From Hydrotalea sp. (GTDB lineage Bacteria > Bacteroidota > Bacteroidia > Chitinophagales > Chitinophagaceae): a DNA stretch of 64,000 nt. Both the position numbers and the translations under genes were made by a program. Positions 34,325 to 42,553 of the stretch are shown here, piece by piece. The stretch spans positions 1 to 64,000 of the forward strand of contig DAHXOT010000044.1 in the NCBI GenBank assembly GCA_027364735.1, written 5' to 3'. Every line of letters starts with the position of its first letter. Position 1 is the stretch's first letter. The notes beneath the pieces are model-generated. The model did not search any database. It was not told where the DNA came from and saw only the letters and a program-made list of their open reading frames with translations.

Positions 34325-35041
34325 ATGAAAAAACATATATTATTACTGATTTTAATTAGCACAACCGTAACTGTAACAATAGCCCAAACAAAAAAAACAA
34401 TTACAAAACCTGCTACAAAAAATAGCTCTACTAATTATTTAAAGAATCTAAAAGACAGTAGCAGTTATGCACTGGGCATTAATATAGCACACTCTTTACA
34501 ATCACAGTATCTTTCTAATCTAAACTTTACACTTTTTGAAAAAGGGATGAAAGATGTTTTAGAAAATAAAAAGATACATTTAACCGAACAAGAAATTACT
34601 GTTACTATTAACAAATACCTGCAACTAATTAATAGCGAAAAAGCAAAAATTGCAAAAGAAGCTGGAAAGAAATTTTTAGCATTAAATGCAAAACGAAATG
34701 GAGTAATTTGTTTGCCCGATGGCTTACAATACGAAATAATTAAAGCCGGAACTGATTCTGTAAAACCTACATTAAAAGATAGAATAAAATGCCATTACCG
34801 AGGAACATTAATTGACGGAACCGTTTTTGACAGTTCAATTGATAGAGGAGAACCTATTACTTTTCCGCTCAATGGTGTTATTAAAGGATGGCAAGAGGCC
34901 TTACAATTAATGACAGTTAGCAGCAGATGGAAAATATATTTACCCTCCTCTCTTGCTTACGGAGATAATGGAGCCGGCGATAAAATTACACCCGGAACAA
35001 CGTTAATTTTTGAAGTTGAATTATTAGGTATTGAAAAATAA
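34325..35041 (+). CDS. FKBP-type peptidyl-prolyl isomerase, exported
   Basis: Signal peptide (KKHILLLILISTTVTVTIAQ), then an FKBP N-terminal dimerisation domain (SSYALGINIAHSL, about 45-130), then the FKBP catalytic domain (DRIKCHYRGTLIDGTVFDSS, GVIKGWQEALQLM, AYGDNGAGDKITPGTTLIFEVELL). It acts in the periplasm, similar to FkpA/Mip. It lies 32 bp after argH and may ride on the operon transcript, although it has no link to arginine. Confidence 0.92.
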   Translation: MKKHILLLILISTTVTVTIAQTKKTITKPATKNSSTNYLKNLKDSSSYALGINIAHSLQSQYLSNLNFTLFEKGMKDVLENKKIHLTEQEITVTINKYLQLINSEKAKIAKEAGKKFLALNAKRNGVICLPDGLQYEIIKAGTDSVKPTLKDRIKCHYRGTLIDGTVFDSSIDRGEPITFPLNGVIKGWQEALQLMTVSSRWKIYLPSSLAYGDNGAGDKITPGTTLIFEVELLGIEK

Positions 35042-35129
35042 TTGCTTATTGCTTTAACGGTAATAATTTTTATTTTAAATAGCTGTAACCTTTAATAAAG
35101 GTTTTCCGTTCAATTCAAAACGCTTGTTT

Positions 35130-35330
35130 ATGAAATGGAAATTTTTATTTTCAACAGTAATAATTGTATCGGCTATTGGTGGTACTTTTTTTTTACCAAA
35201 ACTGAATAAATTGAATGCTTTACCCAAAGTAAAAAAAACTTGCAAACGCGCCAATAGCATTAAGAAAGCATCAATTAATAGCGAATACTTTTTACTCAAT
35301 CCTCCCGACAGGCTTATTGCTCGCTTATAA
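35130..35330 (+). CDS. Small hypothetical membrane-anchored protein
   Basis: 66 residues from ATG 35130 (MKWKFLFSTVIIVSAIGG...): one N-terminal hydrophobic helix followed by a Lys/Asn-rich polar tail. It ends 5 bp before a strong intrinsic terminator, so it is transcribed at least by read-through from FKBP. I know no homologue. It may be a genuine small protein or spacer sequence. Confidence 0.4.
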   Translation: MKWKFLFSTVIIVSAIGGTFFLPKLNKLNALPKVKKTCKRANSIKKASINSEYFLLNPPDRLIARL

Positions 35331-35335
35331 ATTAT

Positions 35336-35363
35336 AATCCTGCTTTATTGCAGGATTTTTTTT
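35336..35363 (+). terminator. Strong intrinsic terminator closing the argH-FKBP region
   Basis: An 8-bp stem (AATCCTGC at 35336-35343, GCAGGATT at 35350-35357) with a 6-nt loop is followed by eight T. It separates the arginine/FKBP unit from the ECF sigma operon. Confidence 0.85.
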
Positions 35364-35375
35364 CTTTGTAGCTGT

Positions 35376-35400
35376 AACAAAATACTTTTTAGACCGTATT
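35376..35400 (+). promoter_or_regulatory. Candidate ECF-type promoter of the sigma-factor operon
   Basis: TGTAAC (AAC at 35376-35378), a 16-nt spacer, then CGTATT at 35395-35400. An AAC -35 core with CGT at -10 and 16-17 nt spacing is the general ECF promoter pattern, unlike the TAnnTTTG housekeeping type. It lies 40 bp before the sigma gene, suggesting autoregulation. Confidence 0.5.
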
Positions 35401-35440
35401 ACTTAAAAAGAAAAATACTTAACCATATTTTAGCTGCTTA

Positions 35441-35926
35441 ATGACGGAGAAAGAATATAACGAATGTGTAACACAATATGCAGATAATGTATATCGGTTT
35501 ATTGTAAAAAATCTTCGCAATGAAGAAGATGCAAAAGATGTGGTACAAACATCTTTTGAGAAGTTATGGCTTAACCGTAAAACAGTAGAATATGCAAAAT
35601 CAAAATCTTTTCTATTTACTGTTGCTTATCACCAAATGATTGACCATATTAGAAAAACAAAAAGAATAAGCTTACAAGAAAATTTTGTTGAAACAACAAA
35701 AATAGAATACCCAGAAAATTCTTCTGCCAAAAGAATTTTACAAGAAGCGGTAAACAGATTAAATGAAACTCAAAAGAGTTTAATTATGTTGAAAGATTAT
35801 GAAGGATATAGTTATCAGGAAATAGGAGAAATTACGGGATTGAATGCCAGTCAGGTAAAAGTTTATTTGCATAGAGCTCGTTTAGTTTTAAGAGAATATA
35901 TAGTTAGACCAGAAAATATTATATAA
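35441..35926 (+). CDS. ECF (sigma-70 family) RNA polymerase sigma factor
   Basis: 161 residues with sigma region 2 (YADNVYRFIVKNLRNEEDAKDVVQTSFEKLW, then FTVAYHQMIDHIRKTKR) and region 4 (YEGYSYQEIGEITGLNASQVKVYLHRARLVLREY). It lacks regions 1 and 3, as usual for ECF factors. The next gene starts at the adjacent base and encodes its likely membrane anti-sigma factor. The candidate ECF promoter upstream fits self-activation. It lacks the long FecR-like or TonB partner genes of iron-uptake ECFs. Confidence 0.93.
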   Translation: MTEKEYNECVTQYADNVYRFIVKNLRNEEDAKDVVQTSFEKLWLNRKTVEYAKSKSFLFTVAYHQMIDHIRKTKRISLQENFVETTKIEYPENSSAKRILQEAVNRLNETQKSLIMLKDYEGYSYQEIGEITGLNASQVKVYLHRARLVLREYIVRPENII

Positions 35927-36994
35927 ATGAATATTAACAGACATAATTACGAAGAATATTTTTTGTTATATGCAGATGGAGAATTATCTGCAATACAAAA
36001 AACGTCTGTTGAGCATTTTATAGCAGCAAACCCCGATTTAGAACAAGAATTAATTTTACTATTAAACAGTAAAATACCAATTGATACTACTGTTTCTTTT
36101 TCGCATAAACATTTACTTTATAAACCAGAAATAGAAAGTATTTCATTACAAAATATGGAAGAGGTGTTACTTCTATATATTGATGATGAATTAAATGAAA
36201 CCGACAAAGCAAAAACAGAAGCGATTATTCGGCAAAATGCAACCATACAAGAATCACTTTCTATACTTCAAAAAACTAAATTAGAAAAGGAACAGATTAT
36301 TTTTCCAAATAAACAATATCTCTACAAAAAAGATACGCCCGTTATTGGCATGGTATGGAAAAATATATTGGCAGCGGCTGTTATTATTGGATGTCTTGTT
36401 ATTGCATGGAATATTTTTAACCCTACAAAAGAAACTTTATCGAATAACCTTGCAGCAATTCCTAAAAACAATAGCCTACCAAATTATAATCAACAACAAT
36501 TATCTACAAAAGCTATTACCAGTGCAACGAGTAATAGAAAAGAAAATAGCATAACACAATCTATTTCAACCAATAAAAAAACTAATAACATAAAGAATCA
36601 ATTTCGTATTAATCGTACAAATAAACCCGAAACAATTATTAGTACCACCATGCAAATAGCTTCTCCTGAAAAAGCTATTAACCAAACTATTGCTTTATCA
36701 ACCCACTATAAAAAAATAGAAAGTTTAAAAAACAATCAGCCTCAGCCAACTTTTACAAATTCTTCATTAAAAGAAAAAAGCGATTTGATAGCTCAGCAAA
36801 CAGTATATAAAACCTTAGATACAGAAGAAGAAGAAAATAACAATAACAATAACGTTTACATTGGAAATATAAAAGTAAATAAAGCAAAACTTAAAGGATT
36901 TATGAAAATGGCTAAAGGCATATTTTCTTCCAACAACAACGAAGAAGATAAAATAGCTATTGCCAGCTTTACAATATCAAAATCATTAAAATAA
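35927..36994 (+). CDS. Putative membrane anti-sigma factor with duplicated N-terminal domain
   Basis: 355 residues directly following the sigma gene. Two similar cytoplasmic segments come first: residues 7-45 (YEEYFLLYADGELSAIQKTSVE) and 78-112 (MEEVLLLYIDDELNETDKAKTE). One membrane helix follows (about 147-166, ILAAAVIIGCLVIAWNIF), then a long low-complexity Asn/Ser/Thr-rich periplasmic part and an acidic Asn run. This topology fits an anti-sigma that holds the sigma factor at the membrane. The zinc-binding cysteines of ZAS-type anti-sigmas are absent. Function is inferred from position and topology. Confidence 0.7.
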   Translation: MNINRHNYEEYFLLYADGELSAIQKTSVEHFIAANPDLEQELILLLNSKIPIDTTVSFSHKHLLYKPEIESISLQNMEEVLLLYIDDELNETDKAKTEAIIRQNATIQESLSILQKTKLEKEQIIFPNKQYLYKKDTPVIGMVWKNILAAAVIIGCLVIAWNIFNPTKETLSNNLAAIPKNNSLPNYNQQQLSTKAITSATSNRKENSITQSISTNKKTNNIKNQFRINRTNKPETIISTTMQIASPEKAINQTIALSTHYKKIESLKNNQPQPTFTNSSLKEKSDLIAQQTVYKTLDTEEEENNNNNNVYIGNIKVNKAKLKGFMKMAKGIFSSNNNEEDKIAIASFTISKSLK

Positions 36995-37010
36995 ATTAAT
37001 ACTATAGTGT

Positions 37011-37964
37011 ATGAAAAGAGTTATAATTATTGCAGCTATTTGCTTACTAGTATCTAAATCATTTACACAACCAACAAAACAAAATACGCCCGATACAATG
37101 AAAGTTGGAAATTTTGTAATTATTAATGATAAAAATACTACCAATACAAATTCAGAAAATTCGGATACAGCTTCTGCATCTTCCGGTATCTCTACTTCCG
37201 ATACAATTAAAGTTGGAAATTTTATAATTATTAAAAAGAATGACAGATTAAAAATTAAGAAAAATAAGAATAAAGATTTATTTAACGATTTTAATTACTC
37301 GAAGAGAAAAAATAACAACCTCAGTACCAATTGGTGGATTCTTGATCTTGGCTTTGCGAATGTAACTGATAATACTAACTATACTTCTGCCCAAACTATG
37401 GGATATCTCAATTCTGTAAATGGCGCTATTACCGCTAATAGCATGGCGCTTAATACTAAAAAAAGCTCTAATGTTAATATTTGGTTTTTTATGCAAAAAT
37501 TAAATATAACACACCATGTTGTAAACTTAAAGTATGGCTTAGGATTAGAAATGTATAATTTTAGATATGAACATAATTTGAGTTATAGAAATAATCCTGT
37601 TCCATATATTTTTAATGATTCAATCAACTTCTCTAAAAATAAATTATATGTAGGCTATCTTACCGTTCCTTTAATGATAAACATTAATGCCACCCCTAAT
37701 AAACGCAATGGATTTAGTTTTAGTGCTGGTGTAAGTGCCGGATATTTATTGGGTAATCATAATAAACAAATTAGCAACGAACGAGGCAAACAAAAATATG
37801 GTGGCGACTTATCATTACAACCATGGCGTTTTGCAGCTATTTCGGAACTTGGATTAGGACCGATAAGATTATACGGAAGTTTTAGTTTAAATAATTTATA
37901 TAAAACCACTACCGGATTAGATCAAACCCCTTATGCCATTGGTATTAGATTTAGTAATTGGTAA
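37011..37964 (+). CDS. Predicted outer-membrane beta-barrel protein with internal repeat
   Basis: 317 residues: a signal peptide (KRVIIIAAICLLVSKSFTQ), two copies of DT(M/I)KVGNF(V/I)II in the N-terminal region (about 28 and 64), a Lys/Asn-rich stretch, and a C-terminal part with alternating strands (WWILDLGFANVTDNTNY, LNITHHVVNLKYGLGLEMYNF, YVGYLTVPLMININATP, GLGPIRLYGSFSL) like OMP_b-brl proteins. It is the third gene of the sigma/anti-sigma operon, so it may be the output or the sensed component of that system. That is inference. Confidence 0.7.
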   Translation: MKRVIIIAAICLLVSKSFTQPTKQNTPDTMKVGNFVIINDKNTTNTNSENSDTASASSGISTSDTIKVGNFIIIKKNDRLKIKKNKNKDLFNDFNYSKRKNNNLSTNWWILDLGFANVTDNTNYTSAQTMGYLNSVNGAITANSMALNTKKSSNVNIWFFMQKLNITHHVVNLKYGLGLEMYNFRYEHNLSYRNNPVPYIFNDSINFSKNKLYVGYLTVPLMININATPNKRNGFSFSAGVSAGYLLGNHNKQISNERGKQKYGGDLSLQPWRFAAISELGLGPIRLYGSFSLNNLYKTTTGLDQTPYAIGIRFSNW

Positions 37965-37983
37965 AACAAGCTTCTTTTTTCTC

Positions 37984-38032
37984 ATGTAAAATGCCACTTC
38001 GTAAACATCTCTTTAAAAGAGATATTTTACAT
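37984..38032 (+). terminator. Terminator-like nested hairpin after the outer-membrane gene
   Basis: Outer arms ATGTAAAAT (37984-37992) and ATTTTACAT (38024-38032) enclose an inner hairpin with arms 38007-38012 and 38018-38023. It lies 20 bp after the stop codon at 37964 and precedes the L,D-transpeptidase gene. Confidence 0.5.
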
Positions 38033-38112
38033 TTTATTAGGTTAATTTTTGGCAAAAAGGGGTTTATTGTATACAGTTTTTCCCAACTTTACGTTTCTAA
38101 TAAAACTATTGT

Positions 38113-38634
38113 ATGAAGTGGGTTTTCTATTGTATAATTGGATTGATATTTTTCGGCAATACTTCATTTCATTTAATTACACATAGCAGTCAAGATTTTT
38201 ATATTGTAATTGAAAAACACAATTACGAAATGAAAGTATTTGATGCAGATAATAACTGGCTTATTACTTATCCTGTTGTTTTTGGAAATAAAAATTTAGG
38301 CGATAAAATGATGCAGGGCGATAGAAAAACTCCGGAAGGAATATTTCATATTGCATCAAAAAGATTACATCCCAAATGGAATAGATATTTGGCTTTAGAT
38401 TACCCTACAGCAGAAAGCTACCAAAAGTTCAATGAACGTAAAGCAGCAGGTTTAATTCCTTCTACTGCACAAATTGGCGGACAAATTGGTATTCATGGTA
38501 CATGGCCACATGAAGAATTTGCAATAGATCAATACCAAAATTGGACACAAGGTTGCATTAGTACAAAAAACGTATATATTCAAGAATTGTACTCCAATAT
38601 TCCGGAAGGTACTACCGTTATTATTAAACAATAA
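38113..38634 (+). CDS. L,D-transpeptidase (YkuD family)
   Basis: Periplasmic enzyme of 173 residues with an N-terminal signal or anchor segment. The YkuD domain shows GDRKTPEGIFHI, the IGIHGTWPHEE His and the catalytic-Cys motif NWTQGCISTKN (Cys near 153). Such enzymes form 3-3 peptidoglycan crosslinks or attach proteins to the wall. The short length and YafK/ErfK-like arrangement leave the exact reaction open. It converges with serS, 29 bp away. Confidence 0.88.
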   Translation: MKWVFYCIIGLIFFGNTSFHLITHSSQDFYIVIEKHNYEMKVFDADNNWLITYPVVFGNKNLGDKMMQGDRKTPEGIFHIASKRLHPKWNRYLALDYPTAESYQKFNERKAAGLIPSTAQIGGQIGIHGTWPHEEFAIDQYQNWTQGCISTKNVYIQELYSNIPEGTTVIIKQ

Positions 38635-38663
38635 TATTCTTCGAAACAATTCATTGATGTTTT

Positions 38664-39935
38664 CTACATTAAAATATCGCTACCAAAATACGATTGTAAT
38701 ACCGTAGGTATTTTAATTCCATTTTCTGTTTGATTATTTTCTAACAATGCTGCCACAATTCTTGGTAAAGCCAAAGAACTTCCATTTAAAGAATGTGCCA
38801 ATTGCATTTTACCATTAGCATCTTTATATCGGCATTTCATTCTATTGGTTTGAAAATTTTCGAAATTACTTACACTACTTACTTCTAACCAGCGTTGTTG
38901 TGCTGCACTAAATACTTCAAAATCGTAGGTTAATGCAGAAGCAAAGCTCATATCGCCACCACATAAACGTAAAATGCGATAAGGCAATTCTAATGATTGT
39001 ATTAATTGCTCTACATGTATAACCATTTCATCTAACACCTTATAACTTGTTGTGGGGTTTACAATTTGAATAATTTCAACTTTTTCAAATTGATGTACCC
39101 GATTTAATCCTCTTACATCTTTCCCAAAACTTCCTGCTTCTCTTCTAAAACAAGGAGAATAGGCCGTCATTTTAATTGGCAAATCTGCCTCTTTTAAAAT
39201 AGTATCTCTATAAATATTAGTAACCGGTACTTCGGCAGTTGGAATTAAATAAAAATTATCTGCAGTGGCATGATACATTTGTCCTTCTTTATCGGGTAAT
39301 TGCCCGGTTGCAAATGCACTGGCCTCATTTACCATAAACGGCGGAATATATTCAACATACCCTGCAGCAGTATTATAATCTAAAAAATATTGTACCAATG
39401 CCCGTTGTAATTTGGCACCTTTTCCCTTATACAAAGGAAATCCACTACCGGTAATTTTAGCTCCGGTTTCAAAATCTATAATATCATGTTTTTTAATCAA
39501 ATCCCAATGTGGAAGAGCATTGGCATATAAACTGGGTTGTATTCCGCCTTCTCTAACTATTACATTATCTTCTGCTAATTTACCATGCGGAACAATTTCT
39601 GAAGGAAGATTTGGAAGCATGATAATTTTATCTTGTAATAATTTTTCGGTATCCTCTAATTCAATCCAATATTTAATCCCTCTACTTTTAAGTTCAACAA
39701 CTTCTTGTTTGACTCTTTCTACTTCTTCTTTTTTGCCTTGAGCCATCAACTTTCCAATTTCTTTGGAAGCCGCATTCACCTTGGCTTGTGTATTATCAAA
39801 GTCTGCCTGAATTCGTTTTCTTTTATCATCCAAAGCAATTATTTCATCAACCAATTCCAACTGCTTAAAATTCTTAACTGCTAATCTTTCTTTAACTTTA
39901 TCTATATTACTTCTAAGTACAGTAACTTGTAACAT
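38664..39935 (-). CDS. serS: Seryl-tRNA synthetase
   Basis: Class-II synthetase, 423 residues from ATG 39935 (MLQVTVLRSNIDKVKERL). It has the N-terminal long antiparallel coiled coil (about 30-100) for the tRNA variable arm, then the catalytic core with motif 2 (PCFRREAGSFGKDVRGLNRVHQF) and motif 3 (NGSSLALPRIVAALLENNQ). The longer frame to 40016 is excluded because it crosses the divergent gene and lies upstream of the -7 element at 39953-39960. Confidence 0.96.
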   Translation of the reverse strand: MLQVTVLRSNIDKVKERLAVKNFKQLELVDEIIALDDKRKRIQADFDNTQAKVNAASKEIGKLMAQGKKEEVERVKQEVVELKSRGIKYWIELEDTEKLLQDKIIMLPNLPSEIVPHGKLAEDNVIVREGGIQPSLYANALPHWDLIKKHDIIDFETGAKITGSGFPLYKGKGAKLQRALVQYFLDYNTAAGYVEYIPPFMVNEASAFATGQLPDKEGQMYHATADNFYLIPTAEVPVTNIYRDTILKEADLPIKMTAYSPCFRREAGSFGKDVRGLNRVHQFEKVEIIQIVNPTTSYKVLDEMVIHVEQLIQSLELPYRILRLCGGDMSFASALTYDFEVFSAAQQRWLEVSSVSNFENFQTNRMKCRYKDANGKMQLAHSLNGSSLALPRIVAALLENNQTENGIKIPTVLQSYFGSDILM

Positions 39936-39952
39936 ATTATTGAAAATTTGTG

Positions 39953-40000
39953 CAAAGATAATTGATGATGAATGATGATTCGCTGTAAACAATAACTTTG
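39953..40000. promoter_or_regulatory. Back-to-back -7 elements between serS and the divergent gene
   Basis: TATCTTTG on the minus strand (39953-39960) serves serS. TAACTTTG on the plus strand (39993-40000) ends 4 nt before ATG 40005. Both fit TAnnTTTG within a 69-bp divergent gap. Confidence 0.55.
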
Positions 40001-40004
40001 CTAC

Positions 40005-40349
40005 ATGTTTATACACGATGATCTACAACAACGTTGGTGGGATTTAGAGGCCAAAATACTGCAACGATTCGGGAAAAAACCCGATGTAGAAGCCGTATTA
40101 TTTTTAATTGGAATGCAAGAAACCGGATTTATTCAAGATAAAATAACAAAAGAACAAAAGCAAGATTTGATACATGTTGCAGTTTGTACCATTTTAAGTA
40201 CAAGTGGTTATTTTGCATTAAAAGGAAATGATGTAGATGGATGGCCTCATTTTAAACAAATAAAAGAATTGCCTATTATGAGTTTGCCGGAACAAGAAAA
40301 TTTTTTAAAAGATCATATTCTGCTTTATTTTGAAGAACAAGGTTTTTAA
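40005..40349 (+). CDS. Hypothetical protein (soluble, 114 residues)
   Basis: A compact acidic, mostly helical protein (DLQQRWWDLEAKILQRFGKKPDVEAVLFLIGMQETG, then LKGNDVDGWPHFKQIKELP) without signal peptide or membrane helix. A -7 element 4 nt before the ATG supports the start and implies a leaderless mRNA. The pattern seems familiar from conserved hypothetical proteins of Chitinophagaceae, but I know no function. gcvH follows after 57 bp in the same direction. Confidence 0.7.
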   Translation: MFIHDDLQQRWWDLEAKILQRFGKKPDVEAVLFLIGMQETGFIQDKITKEQKQDLIHVAVCTILSTSGYFALKGNDVDGWPHFKQIKELPIMSLPEQENFLKDHILLYFEEQGF

Positions 40350-40406
40350 AATTGAAATTGCTAATAATTTTTTTCTACCAGATATTTGTAACTAAAACAC
40401 AAAATA

Positions 40407-40784
40407 ATGAGTTTCCCATCTAACTTACGCTACACCAAAGATCATGAATGGATTAGTATTGAAGGCAATATTGCAACCGTAGGAATTACCTCATTTGCCC
40501 AAAGCGAATTAGGAGATATTGTTTATGTTGATATTAATACCATTGGCAAACCTTTAAACGCCGAAGAAGTTTTTGGAACTGTTGAGGCCGTTAAAACCGT
40601 TAGTGACTTATTTTTACCCGTAGCCGGAACTATTACCGAAGTAAATGCCGCATTAGAAAAACAACCCGAATTGGTAAATAATGATCCTTATGGAGAAGGT
40701 TGGATGATAAAATTAACAGTTAATAATCCCGCTGATGTAGAAGAATTACTTGATGCTACAGCATATCAAACATTGGTTCATTAA
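40407..40784 (+). CDS. gcvH: Glycine cleavage system H protein
   Basis: Lipoyl carrier of the glycine cleavage system, 125 residues. The lipoyl-lysine motif is in [14 protein letters not shown] (Lys near 63), with the flanking [12 protein letters not shown] and [13 protein letters not shown] strands. The other glycine-cleavage genes (P and T proteins) are not in the window. It is followed after 21 bp by the VanZ-like gene. Confidence 0.95.
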   Translation: MSFPSNLRYTKDHEWISIEGNIATVGITSFAQSELGDIVYVDINTIGKPLNAEEVFGTVEAVKTVSDLFLPVAGTITEVNAALEKQPELVNNDPYGEGWMIKLTVNNPADVEELLDATAYQTLVH

Positions 40785-40805
40785 TTAATTTTTTATATTA
40801 ATCGC

Positions 40806-41210
40806 TTGAAAAAAACAAAGCTTCACTTATTTGCAGCCATTATTTGGTTTGCAGTAATTTTTTATTTACTTACTATTCCCGGAAAAGAACTACCTGAAAT
40901 AAGTTGGTTCGATAAGTTTCAGGTAGATAAGCTGGTACATATTTTTTTATTTTCTGTATTGTGCTATTTATTTAGCTATACCATTAAAAATTCATCGAAA
41001 AGGCATATTCTTATTATTGTAATTAGCACCTTAGGCTTACTTTATGGAATTTCAATGGAATTTGTACAAAAATATTTTGTAGCCAACCGCTCCTGCGACA
41101 TTGATGATATGGTTGCCGATGGAGTGGGTTGTTTATTTTCATTTTTTTGGTGGCATATCCAATTTAAAAAAGAAAGCCCCGATGGAAATCGGGGCCGCAA
41201 CCAAAACTAA
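40806..41210 (+). CDS. VanZ-like membrane protein
   Basis: 134 residues with four hydrophobic segments and the VanZ-family pattern (KVDKLVHIFLF-type loop: FQVDKLVHIFLFSVLCY, then GISMEFVQKYFVANRSCDIDDMVADGVGC). The acidic DIDD motif before the last helix is characteristic. The start is TTG. The last 12 codons overlap a GC-rich hairpin that serves as terminator for the opposing cbb3 genes, so the tail sequence (PDGNRGRNQN) may reflect RNA structure rather than protein need. It probably shares a transcript with gcvH. Confidence 0.8.
   Translation: MKKTKLHLFAAIIWFAVIFYLLTIPGKELPEISWFDKFQVDKLVHIFLFSVLCYLFSYTIKNSSKRHILIIVISTLGLLYGISMEFVQKYFVANRSCDIDDMVADGVGCLFSFFWWHIQFKKESPDGNRGRNQN
41165..41195 (-). 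terminator. Terminator of the ccoG-ccoH-exporter unit, inside the VanZ-like gene end
   Basis: An 8-bp GC stem (GCCCCGAT at 41176-41183, ATCGGGGC at 41188-41195) with a 4-nt loop is followed on the minus strand by TTTCTTTTTT. In the plus direction no T run follows, so it serves the leftward genes although it lies in the coding sequence of the convergent gene. The 178-bp gap before 41389 shows nothing else. Confidence 0.7.
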
Positions 41211-41388
41211 CTGCTTATGAGAAAATTGACTACTTGAAAAAACTTTCTTTATATAGAACAAATAACTTGCCATAATGTTGGCATATTTGTTAATTATTAA
41301 TTATTTAAGAACTTGAATTTTTACCATTATTAAAGGCAAAGTTCTATTATGAGATTAAACAGAATATTAAAAGTTTAAAAAGAAAATG

Positions 41389-42096
41389 TTAATGATTACA
41401 AGAAGCAGCATTGCTTGAATGATTAAATGTTGGACTTAAATAAGGTATTCCTAAATCCATTCCTCTCAAAATCAATAATATAGCCATTATAGCCATAAAA
41501 TAAGGCACTATTTGTTTCATTTTATTTCGTAATGAAATACTAATAACAAACCCAAAATTAGATAGTAAAGCCATTAAGGGTAATGTGCCAATTCCAAAAG
41601 AGATCATTAAAATTATACTTCCGGCAATACTTCCAGTTGCTAAGGCTGCTGCAATTGCAAAATAAACCATACCACAAGGAAGTAAGCCATTAGCAAGTCC
41701 AATTAAAAACATGCCATACAATTGCTTTTTTTTAATGTAGGTGCTGATGAATTTTTGAAGATGCAGGTTAAAGCTATTTAGAAAAGAAATACGCCAATAT
41801 CGCTTAATAAAATAAAATTGTATTACACCCAATAAAACAATGATTCCCATAATTATTGAGAACCATTTTTCAAATCCTTGAATAAATATTAAACTGCCCA
41901 ATGCCCCAAAGAGTAAACCTAAAACACTATAGATTGTTATTCTTCCGAAATTATATAAAAGAATTCCGAAAAATTTTTGATGATTGGGCAAATAATATAC
42001 AGGTAAAGAAATGGCAATTGGGCCGCACATTCCCACACAATGAAAACTGCTGATAAAGCCTATTGAAATACCCGATATAAGTATTTGCCAATACAT
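41389..42096 (-). CDS. SafE/DsbD_2-like membrane protein of the cbb3 cluster
   Basis: 235 residues with about six membrane helices. Cysteine motifs lie at the start of two of them (HCVGMCGPIAIS near 20 and NGLLPCGMVYFA near 138), and the protein has a Cys-Asn-His tail. This is the sulfite-exporter-like/UreH-like transporter family often found next to ccoG-ccoH, where a copper-handling or redox role is suspected. It follows ccoH by 2 bp, so it is the last gene of the ccoG unit. Confidence 0.8.
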   Translation of the reverse strand: MYWQILISGISIGFISSFHCVGMCGPIAISLPVYYLPNHQKFFGILLYNFGRITIYSVLGLLFGALGSLIFIQGFEKWFSIIMGIIVLLGVIQFYFIKRYWRISFLNSFNLHLQKFISTYIKKKQLYGMFLIGLANGLLPCGMVYFAIAAALATGSIAGSIILMISFGIGTLPLMALLSNFGFVISISLRNKMKQIVPYFMAIMAILLILRGMDLGIPYLSPTFNHSSNAASCNH

Positions 42097-42098
42097 AA

Positions 42099-42533
42099 TT
42101 AATTAACAGTAATTATTTTATCGGAATAATAATTAACAGAATTGCTTGACCAGCTTATTTTAACATGATAAGGCACTTTTAATAAACCTGTTTTGGCTAT
42201 TAATTGTATTCCTTCTTCATTGGAATTGATGGGTATTCTTTTATCATTAGCTGCATTAGTGGGGCAATACAAATATATTTCACCTTGTAATTGATGTTTA
42301 TTTAATTCTTTCGGAAACTGAATAGTTATGTGCTTCTCGTCTTGCCCCAATATAATATCGGTTAACTTATTGGCGTTATTTGTGCCATCAATTTTTTCCT
42401 GATACCTTAGTTCTTCTTTATAATAATCTTTACTAACCAAGTCGTATTTGGTATTGTATGATTTGTACACTAAAAATCCTATTCCTATTGCAAATAAGAT
42501 AAAAACAAGTATTAATTTATTTCCCCAATTCAT
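42099..42533 (-). CDS. ccoH: FixH/CcoH family protein
   Basis: 144 residues: one N-terminal membrane helix (KLILVFILFAIGIGFLVY), then the CcoH signature YNTKYDLVSKDYYKEELRYQEKID and a periplasmic beta-rich domain. It is needed for assembly or stability of cbb3 oxidase in other bacteria. It lies between ccoG (20 bp) and the SafE-like gene (2 bp). Confidence 0.9.
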   Translation of the reverse strand: MNWGNKLILVFILFAIGIGFLVYKSYNTKYDLVSKDYYKEELRYQEKIDGTNNANKLTDIILGQDEKHITIQFPKELNKHQLQGEIYLYCPTNAANDKRIPINSNEEGIQLIAKTGLLKVPYHVKISWSSNSVNYYSDKIITVN

Positions 42534-42553
42534 AGTTATTATTTTATTTGTAA

